A stretch of 64,000 bases of DNA from contig MKJV01000068.1 in NCBI GenBank assembly GCA_001942185.1, positions 310,001-374,000 of the forward strand, read 5' to 3'. The position numbers and the translations under genes were made by a program. The notes under the pieces are model-generated. The model was not told where the DNA came from and made no database searches. It saw nothing but the letters and a program-made list of their open reading frames with translations. The stretch comes from Pseudonocardia sp. CNS-004 (GTDB taxonomy: Bacteria; Actinomycetota; Actinomycetes; Mycobacteriales; Pseudonocardiaceae). Of this stretch, positions 58,017-64,000 are shown piece by piece (position 1 is the stretch's first letter; the number at the start of each line of letters is the position of its first letter).

Positions 58017-59443
58017 TCACATCACGATGGGCGGCGCCACCAACACCGGCAGGACGATCCCGCCCAGCACCCCGAACACCACCGCGAGGCCCGCGCAGGC
58101 GTAGGCAGTGCGGGCGACCAGGTTCCGGCCGCTCGGGGTGCGGCCGGCTCGGGGTCGGTCCCGCGGAACACGGGTGCGATCCAGCGCAGGTAGTAGAAGA
58201 CGCTCGCGACCGTGTTGACGACCGCGACGACCGCGAGCCACGCGAACCCGCCGTCGACGGCCGCGGTGAACACCACGAGCTTCCCGACGAACACCGCGGT
58301 GGGCGGCGTCCCGATCAACCCGAGCAGGCAGACGGCGAGCGCGACGGCCAGGGCCGGATGCCGCCGTGCCATGCCCCGGTGGTCCTCGATCGTCCGTGCG
58401 TGCGGCAACGCCGCCACCACGGCGAACGCTCCGAGGTTCGTGACGGCGTACCCGGCGGCGTAGTAGAGCAGCGCAGGCTGCGCGAGGTCGGCGCGTCCCG
58501 CGACGGCGACGACGATCAACAGGTAGCCGACCTGGCTGATCGTCGAGTACGCGAGCAGCCGCTGCACCGAGGTCTGGAAGAACGCGGCGAGGTTGCCCAA
58601 GGTCATCGACACGGCGGCCAGCACGGCGACGAGCAACGGCCAGTCGAGGACATCCACCGGAACCGCTACCGACAGGAGCCGGTACATCGCGACGAGGCCG
58701 CCGATCTTGGGGATCGTGGTGACGATCGCGGCCACGGCGGGCGGGGTGCCGTCGGTGACGTCCGGAACCCAGAAGTGCCCCGGCACGCCGCCGACCTTGA
58801 ACAGCAACCCGGCGAGCACCGCGACAAGCCCCACCCCGGCCGCGGCGACCGGTGCGGTCGCCAGTCCCTCCCGCAGCGCGGCGTAGCCGGTGGCGCGGCC
58901 GACGCCGTACAGGATCGCGGTGCCGGCGAGCATCGCGACGCCGAGGAATGCCCCCGAGAGGTAGTACTTCATCGCGGCCTCGGTGCCGGGCGCGCTCTCG
59001 TCCCAGCCCGCGAGGGCGTAGAACGGCACGCTCGCCAGCAGGAACGCCGCGACCAGCAGCAGGAGGTCGTTCGCGCCGCCGAGCAGGACCGTGCCCAGCG
59101 CGCCCAGCTGCAGCAGCACCACGAACTCGGTCTCGCGCCGGTGCCCGGCTGTCGCGTCGACCGACAGCGCCAGCGCCACGAGCACCGCGACCAGCACGAT
59201 CGCGCGCGTGGCGTGGGTGGGGGTGTCGACGGCGTAGCTCGTGCCGAACACGAGCTCGTCGGGCCGGGTGGCCGCGACGGCCGTGGCGACGAGCCCGGCG
59301 ACGGCCGCCACCGCCGCGAGCAGGCGCACCAGCCACTGCCTCGTCCGGGGCAGCCACGCCCCCCACAACAACCCGACGACGGCGGAGCCGAGCAGGAACA
59401 GCTCCGGCAGCAGCGCCGCCGGGTTCTCGTTCATGCCGTTCAT
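58017..59443 (-). CDS. nuoN: NADH-quinone oxidoreductase subunit N (frame break)
   Basis: 475 aa after restoring one base; about 14 transmembrane segments. AAMKYYLSGAFLGVAMLAGT, GLLFKVGGVPGHFWVPDVTD (proton-channel Lys) and QTSVQRLLAYSTISQVGYLL are the antiporter-like signature. The break near 58135, in a CCCC run, moves only the last helix (GLAVVFGVLGGIVLPVLVAP) into another frame. The start overlaps the nuoM stop (ATGA). Membrane-arm proton pump of complex I; last gene of the operon. Confidence 0.9.
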
Positions 59444-60951
59444 CGGGCGACGAGCTCCACGAGCGCGCGGGACGCCGGCTCGATCACGTCGAGCAGGAAC
59501 CGGGGCAGCACCCCGATCACGGTGGCGAGCACCAGCAGCGGGACGATCGCGGCGGTCTCGCTGAGGTGCAGGTCGGCGAACGGTCGCGGCGTGCCCGGCG
59601 CGTCCGGCAACCGTTCGGCGCCGAGGAACACCCGCTGCAGCGCGCGGAGGAACAGCGCCGCCGTGACGAGAATGCCGAGGACGGCGAGCGCGGTGGCGAC
59701 CGGCGCGGACGCCAGCGCGCCCGTGAAGATCTGGAACTCGGCGATGAACCCGGCGAAGCCGGGTAGCCCCAACGAGGCGAACGCGGCCACGGCGAAGGCG
59801 GCCGCGAACAGTGGCGTCCGGCCGGCGAGCCCGGAGTAGGCGGCCATGTCGTAGCTGCGGCCGCGGTCGTACAGCACGCCGGTGAGCAGGAACAGCGCAC
59901 CGGTGATCAAGCCGTGGGCCACCATCTGGGTCACCGCGCCGGTCGTGGCCAGCTGTCGCGCCTGCTCGTCGGAGCCCGCGAGGATCCCGGCCGCGCCCAC
60001 ACCGAGGACCACGTAGCCCATGTGGTTCACCGACGTGTAGGCGATCATCCGCTTGAGGTCGGTCTGGGCCAGCGCGACCAGCGCCCCGTACAACACCGAC
60101 ACGACGCCGACGACGACCGCGACCACGGCGTACTGGCGCCACGTGTCGGGCAGCATCGGCATCGCGATCCGCACGAAGCCGTACGTGCCCATCTTCAGCA
60201 GGATCGCGGCGAGGATCGCCGAGCCGGTGGCCGGCGCCTCGGTGTGCGCGGGCGGGAGCCAGGTGTGGAACGGCACCGTCGGCGTCTTCACCGCGAGGCC
60301 GACACCGATCGCGAGCAGCGCCAGCCCGGCCGCGGGCCCGCCGCCCGCGAGCGGATCGGCCGCGACCAGCTCGACGATGTCGAACGTGTGCGGCTCCGCG
60401 GCCAGGTACAGCACGATGAACCCGAGCAGCAGCGCCAGCGAGCCGAGGAACGTGTAGAGGAAGAACTTCAGCGCCGCTGCGCGCGCCCGCTCGCCGTGTC
60501 CCCAGCCGGCGATCAGGAAGTACATGAACACGATCGACAGGTCGAAGAACAGGAAGAAGAGGATGAGGTCCAGGGCGACGAAGAGGCCGAGCGACACCGT
60601 CTGCAGCGCGAGGAACAGCGCGACGTAGCCCTTCACCCGGCGGTTCTCCCGCAGCGCGAACACCGCGCACGCGGCGAAGAGCACCGCCGTCAGCGCGACG
60701 AGCGGGAGCGAGATCCCGTCGACCCCCACGTGGTAGGAGATGCCGACGGTCGGCATCCAGGCCACCCGCTCCTCGAAGCGGAACCCGGTGCCCGGCGTGA
60801 GCCACACCGCGACGACCAGCGCGAGGTCCACGACGCTCACCGCCACCCAGGCGCCGGTGAACACCCGCCGCGGCGCGGTGGCCGGCACCAGCAGCAGCAT
60901 CGCCGCCACCACCGCGGGCAGGAACACGATCAGCGAGAGCACTGCGGTCAC
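59440..60951 (-). CDS. nuoM: NADH-quinone oxidoreductase subunit M
   Basis: 503 aa, intact. VGISYHVGVDGISLPLVALT opens the family core; KTPTVPFHTWLPPAHTEAPA carries the central Lys; TDLKRMIAYTSVNHMGYVVL follows. The helix-5 Glu of E. coli NuoM (FWEMMLVPMYFLI) is Asp here (FFDLSIVFMYFLIAGWGHGE). GTG start overlaps the nuoL stop and the stop overlaps the nuoN start. Membrane proton-pumping subunit. Confidence 0.92.
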   Translation of the reverse strand: MTAVLSLIVFLPAVVAAMLLLVPATAPRRVFTGAWVAVSVVDLALVVAVWLTPGTGFRFEERVAWMPTVGISYHVGVDGISLPLVALTAVLFAACAVFALRENRRVKGYVALFLALQTVSLGLFVALDLILFFLFFDLSIVFMYFLIAGWGHGERARAAALKFFLYTFLGSLALLLGFIVLYLAAEPHTFDIVELVAADPLAGGGPAAGLALLAIGVGLAVKTPTVPFHTWLPPAHTEAPATGSAILAAILLKMGTYGFVRIAMPMLPDTWRQYAVVAVVVGVVSVLYGALVALAQTDLKRMIAYTSVNHMGYVVLGVGAAGILAGSDEQARQLATTGAVTQMVAHGLITGALFLLTGVLYDRGRSYDMAAYSGLAGRTPLFAAAFAVAAFASLGLPGFAGFIAEFQIFTGALASAPVATALAVLGILVTAALFLRALQRVFLGAERLPDAPGTPRPFADLHLSETAAIVPLLVLATVIGVLPRFLLDVIEPASRALVELVAR

Positions 60952-62743
60952 CCCATGACGATCACGACGAGGGCCAGCACCGCGAGTGCCGCGGCGGCCT
61001 GGGCGTAGTACTGGTGGACCTGCCCGGTCTGCGGGCGGCGGGCGAGCCTGCCGAGGGCGCGGGCCCCGTCCGTGATCCCGCGCACCGCGCCCTCGACGGC
61101 CCCTTCGCCACGCCGATCGAGCCCGCGCGCCAGCGCCACGGTCCCCCTCGCCAGCGCGGTCACGGACCCGTCGAGCCGGTCGTCGAACCGGGCGAGCGCC
61201 CTGGCCAGGACGAGAACCGGCCGCACGATCACGGCGTGCGCGAGCCGCTCCAGCCCGAGCCAGGACGCGAGCAGCGACGGGGCGCCGATCCGCCCCGCAA
61301 GGCGCCAGGTGACGAGGGCAGCGGCGATGGCGAGCCCCCCGGACAGGAGTTCAGGAACATCGAGCTCCCACGTGCCCCACGCCAGCACCGGGATCCCGAA
61401 CAGGGCCGCGAGCGCAGCGAGCACGCTCAGGGGCAAAAACGCGTTCCGACGAACGGCGCTTTCGTCGGTACCTATCCGACGAACGCGCCGTTCGTCGGAA
61501 GGGGGTGGTTGCCAGATCCACCACACCGCCTTCGTGCTGTAGATCGCCGAGACCACCGCTGCCGCCATGCCCACCACATAGAGGGCGGTGTTCTGCTCCA
61601 GGGCTGCGGCGAGCACGAGGTCCTTCGTCACCCACAAGGACAGCGGTGGGAGGCCGGCCAGGGCGGCCGCGCCGATCGTGAACGTCACGCCGACCAGGGG
61701 GTAGCGGCGCGCCGCCCCGCGCAGCTCGCCGAGCTGCTTCGTCCCGAGCAGGACGAGCCAGGCACCCGCTGCGAGGAAGAGCAGGCTCTTGGTGGCGGCG
61801 TGCGCCACCAGCTGCAGCGCCCCGCCCGCGACGCCGCCGACGCCCGCGGCGAGCACCATGAAGCCGATCTGCGCGCACGTCGAGGCGGCGAGCAGCTGCT
61901 TGAGATCGGACTGCGCGACCGCGACCAACCCCATCAGCAGGGCCGTCGCCGCACCGACCCACGCCACCAGCGGCGCGGCCCAGCCGGCCGTCTCGAGCAG
62001 GGGCGCCAACCGCAGCAGCAGGTACGCCCCGGCCGCCACCATCGTGGCCGAGTGCAGGAGCGCCGAGACCGGGCTCGGACCGCGCATCGCCTGCGACAGC
62101 CAGAATGACAGCGGCAGCTGCGCCGACTTCCCCAGCGCGGCGACGACGAGCCCGGCGGCGACGACGTGCAGCCACGGCTCGGTTGCTGCCGGCAGCTCGG
62201 CCAGTGCGAGCGACCCGACGCCACCGGCGAGCGCGGCACCGGCGGCGACGTAGAGACCGACGTCGGCGAGCCGGGTGGTGAGGAAGGCCGTGTGCGCCGC
62301 CCGTACCGACTCCGGCTCCCGCCAGTGGTAGGCGATGAGCGCCCAGCTCATCGCCCCCATGACCTCCCAGGACATGAGCAGCACGGCGAGCGTGGTGGCG
62401 GTGACCGTCACCAGCATCGCCCCGGCGAACAGCAGCATGCACCCGACGAACCGCGCGGTCCGCAGCTCCGCCTCGCCCGCCGCGTACCCGAGCACGGCCA
62501 GCGTCGCCGCGGCGACGGTGACGACCATCAGCGCCGAGAGCCCGTCGACGGCCAGCCCGGCCCGGATTCCGGCCACCAGCGGTGCGTCGACGGCCGGGCG
62601 GGTGAGCGCCGCGGCGACCGCGAGCGCCAGTACGGCGGCCGCGACCACGACCCCAGCCGCCGGCGCGACCCGGTCGACCCGGCGACCCGCGAGCGCGAGC
62701 CCGGCGCCGCGAGCAGCGGGACCGCGACCAGCCACCACAACAC
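60948..62743 (-). CDS. nuoL: NADH-quinone oxidoreductase subunit L (frame break)
   Basis: 598 aa after restoring one base. Starts GTG TTG TGG TGG (LWWLVAVPLLAA), with the break near 62703 just after. SWEVMGAMSWALIAYHW holds the conserved Glu, ALGKSAQLPLSFWL the Lys, ATKSLLFLAAGAWLV the later Lys. The C-terminal lateral helix region ends the protein. Residues near PPPSDERRVRRIGTDESAVR, between late transmembrane helices, are encoded by a palindromic insert (61444-61499). Distal proton pump of complex I. Confidence 0.9.
61444..61499. repeat. Twin inverted repeats inserted in nuoL
   Basis: Two adjacent hairpins share one half-site: TTCCGACGAA...TTCGTCGG (61444-61468) and TCCGACGAACG-CGC-CGTTCGTCGGA (61475-61499, perfect 11-bp arms). 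They are in frame in nuoL and encode a charged loop unlike the family. They follow a CAAAAAC run that is rare in this GC-rich DNA. Confidence 0.75.
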
Positions 62744-62746
62744 GGG

Positions 62747-63052
62747 TCAGCCCTTCAGGTCGGCGGCGTCGTCGGTCATGTCGACCTGCCGGGCCCGGTA
62801 GATGGCGGTGACGACGGCGAACCCGACGGCCATCTCGACCGCCATCGCGGTGATGATCACGACGATCAGCACCTGACCGTCGGTGCCGCCCGGCGAGACG
62901 AAGTACCAGAACGCGGCCGCGGCGACGATCACGCCGTTCAGCATCAGCTCCAGGCCCATCATCAGCATCACGATCGACTGCTGGGACAGTGCCCCGTAGA
63001 GGCCGATCGCGAACAGCCCGGCGGCGAGCAGCAGGAACAGCTGGAGGGTCAT
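62747..63052 (-). CDS. nuoK: NADH-quinone oxidoreductase subunit K
   Basis: 101 aa, three transmembrane helices, normal length. LFAIGLYGALSQQSIVMLMM, GLELMLNGVIVAAAAFWYF (conserved Glu) and AMAVEMAVGFAVVTAIYR (second Glu) match the family. ATG overlaps the nuoJ stop; nuoL starts 3 bp after its stop. Couples quinone chemistry to the antiporter subunits. Confidence 0.94.
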   Translation of the reverse strand: MTLQLFLLLAAGLFAIGLYGALSQQSIVMLMMGLELMLNGVIVAAAAFWYFVSPGGTDGQVLIVVIITAMAVEMAVGFAVVTAIYRARQVDMTDDAADLKG

Positions 63053-63557
63053 CGCTCGTCCCCGTAGCGGCCGCGGTCGGTGGACAGCACCACGGTGGCG
63101 ACGATCGTGGCGAACAGGCCCACGCCGAGCGTCATCATCGTGAGCATCTGCCCGCCCATCAGGGCCTCGCCGAGCGCGAACGTCGGGTCGGGGGCGGGCT
63201 CGCCTCCCGGACCGGCCAGTCGACGAGCAGGATCCCGGCCGCCAGCACGACGAACGTGCCGACCGCGAGCACCGCGGACCCGGCCTTGTTGTGCACCATC
63301 GTCATCGGCATCAACCCGGCCGGGTTCATCATGAACATGATCATGAAGACGGCCATGATGACCATCTCGATGACCATCATGAGCGCGATGACGACGCCGA
63401 GGTAGCCGAGCCCGAGCAGCAGCACGAGCCCCGCAACCGCGAGGAACGACGCGAGCAGCGCGAACGTCACCTGCGCCATCGAGTCCAGCCGGAACACCAG
63501 GTATCCGAACACCAGCGCGGCCGCGGCGAGCACCCAGAACAGGACGATCCCGAGCAT
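63049..63557 (-). CDS. nuoJ: NADH-quinone oxidoreductase subunit J (frame break)
   Basis: 169 aa after restoring one base. Starts MLGIVLFWVLAAAALVFGYL; LLGLGYLGVVIALMMVIEMV and MNPAGLMPMTMVHNKAGSAV follow; after the break near 63193 (a CCCCC run) it ends with ALMGGQMLTMMTLGVGLFAT and a last helix. Its ATG shares one base with the nuoH stop (TGATG), so no nuoI intervenes. Membrane subunit near the quinone site. Confidence 0.87.
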
Positions 63558-64000
63558 CAGGCCCCTCCCAGCACGACCAGCGCCACGGCGAGCGCCTGTG
63601 CGATCGTCAGCGGGATCAGCACGACCCAGGCGAACTCGACGTAGCGGTCCATCCGCACCGCCGGGAACCGGTGGCGCAGCCACAGCAGCAGTGCCAGCAC
63701 CGCCGCGGTCTTGACCGCCACCCACGCCCACGGGGGCAACACCGGTCCCGCGCCCCCGCCGAGGAAGAGCGGCACGGCCATCGCGGCCGCGACGACGAGC
63801 AGCAGCCACCGGCCGCCGGCGAACACCAGCCGGTCGACGCCCGAGAGCTCCGCGGCCGCGCCGCCTGCGACGTCCCGGCCGACGGGCGCGTCGAACGGGC
63901 CCCAGAACGCCATCGCGGCCGCCGACACCAGGTACACCACGAACGCCACCGGCATGATCACGACGAACCAGAGGTCGCGCTGGGCGTCGACGATCGTGGC
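63557..64000 (-). CDS. nuoH: NADH-quinone oxidoreductase subunit H, C-terminal part
   Basis: About 147 C-terminal residues; the gene continues past the right edge. Hydrophobic helices around VIMPVAFVVYLVSAAAMAFW, then GPFDAPVGRDVAGGAAAELS, and MDRYVEFAWVVLIPLTIAQA near the end. The loop normally reading ETNRxPFDLPExExEL is reduced to FWGPFDAPVGRD, so conserved acidic residues facing the quinone chamber are lost. Identity as NuoH rests on order and on PFD...ELSG and the EFAWVVLIP end. Confidence 0.82.
   Translation of the reverse strand, partial: ATIVDAQRDLWFVVIMPVAFVVYLVSAAAMAFWGPFDAPVGRDVAGGAAAELSGVDRLVFAGGRWLLLVVAAAMAVPLFLGGGAGPVLPPWAWVAVKTAAVLALLLWLRHRFPAVRMDRYVEFAWVVLIPLTIAQALAVALVVLGGA

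Noticed and set aside
57785-59839. A 684-aa plus-strand open frame
   Set aside because: It is antisense to nuoN and part of nuoM, with Arg/Gly/His-rich text and no domain.

Overview
The window is high-GC actinobacterial DNA. DUF5709, DUF6510, AmiS/FmdA, an accessory IF-1, LAL-type LuxR regulators and dense ATGA/GTGA-coupled operons suggest a Pseudonocardia-like member of the Pseudonocardiales; the genus is an inference from gene content. No tRNA, rRNA, CRISPR array, intact insertion sequence or prophage was seen.

Layout. 1-8059: a catabolic operon on the minus strand (CoA ligase, CoxG-like protein, aldehyde dehydrogenase, alcohol dehydrogenase, metallo-hydrolase, SDR, start of a CoxL-like molybdenum hydroxylase) beside two tandem TetR genes, with three copies of one operator-like palindrome. 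8521-9806: a cupin and a divergent TetR. 10340-18236: redox genes, namely a MOSC/ferredoxin-reductase/2Fe-2S fusion, a PPOX protein, a VOC protein, DUF5709, an amidase, and an overlapping Dps / sulfite-oxidase-like / flavin reductase / DUF6510 operon. 18366-40695: three very large LAL regulators, interspersed with alpha/beta hydrolases, a CysRS of archaeal appearance in an operon with a hydrolase-OsmC fusion, a ketopantoate-reductase/enolase-superfamily pair, a haloalkane dehalogenase / HAD / SDR operon and an RclA-like flavoprotein. 40813-45432: IF-1 with an acetyltransferase, a TetR/SDR pair and glutamate dehydrogenase. 45634-51540: a LacI-controlled sugar-acid cluster. 51530-56013: a truncated phosphonoacetate hydrolase, an ArsR-type regulator and a formamidase cluster. 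56184-57955: a large zinc-finger protein of unknown role. 58017-64000: a nuoH-J-K-L-M-N segment of complex I without nuoI between H and J.

The main caveat is sequence quality. Twenty-two otherwise ordinary genes carry 27 single-base reading-frame breaks. All are apparent one-base deletions in or near G/C runs, many at a restored GGCC. Uncorrected sequencing error explains this better than mass pseudogenisation, so those genes are annotated as single CDSs with the break noted. Real remnants (truncated phosphonoacetate hydrolase, amidohydrolase tail, SDR tail, permease tail) are listed separately.

The most interesting signals are: a ~21-bp element, consensus GGGGARNACCCKGATGCGAT, upstream of the amidase, dps, the CysRS operon and the RclA-like gene; the Dps-molybdoenzyme-reductase-DUF6510 operon; the CysRS/OsmC operon; the palindromic insert inside nuoL; and the nuoI-less, divergent complex I module.
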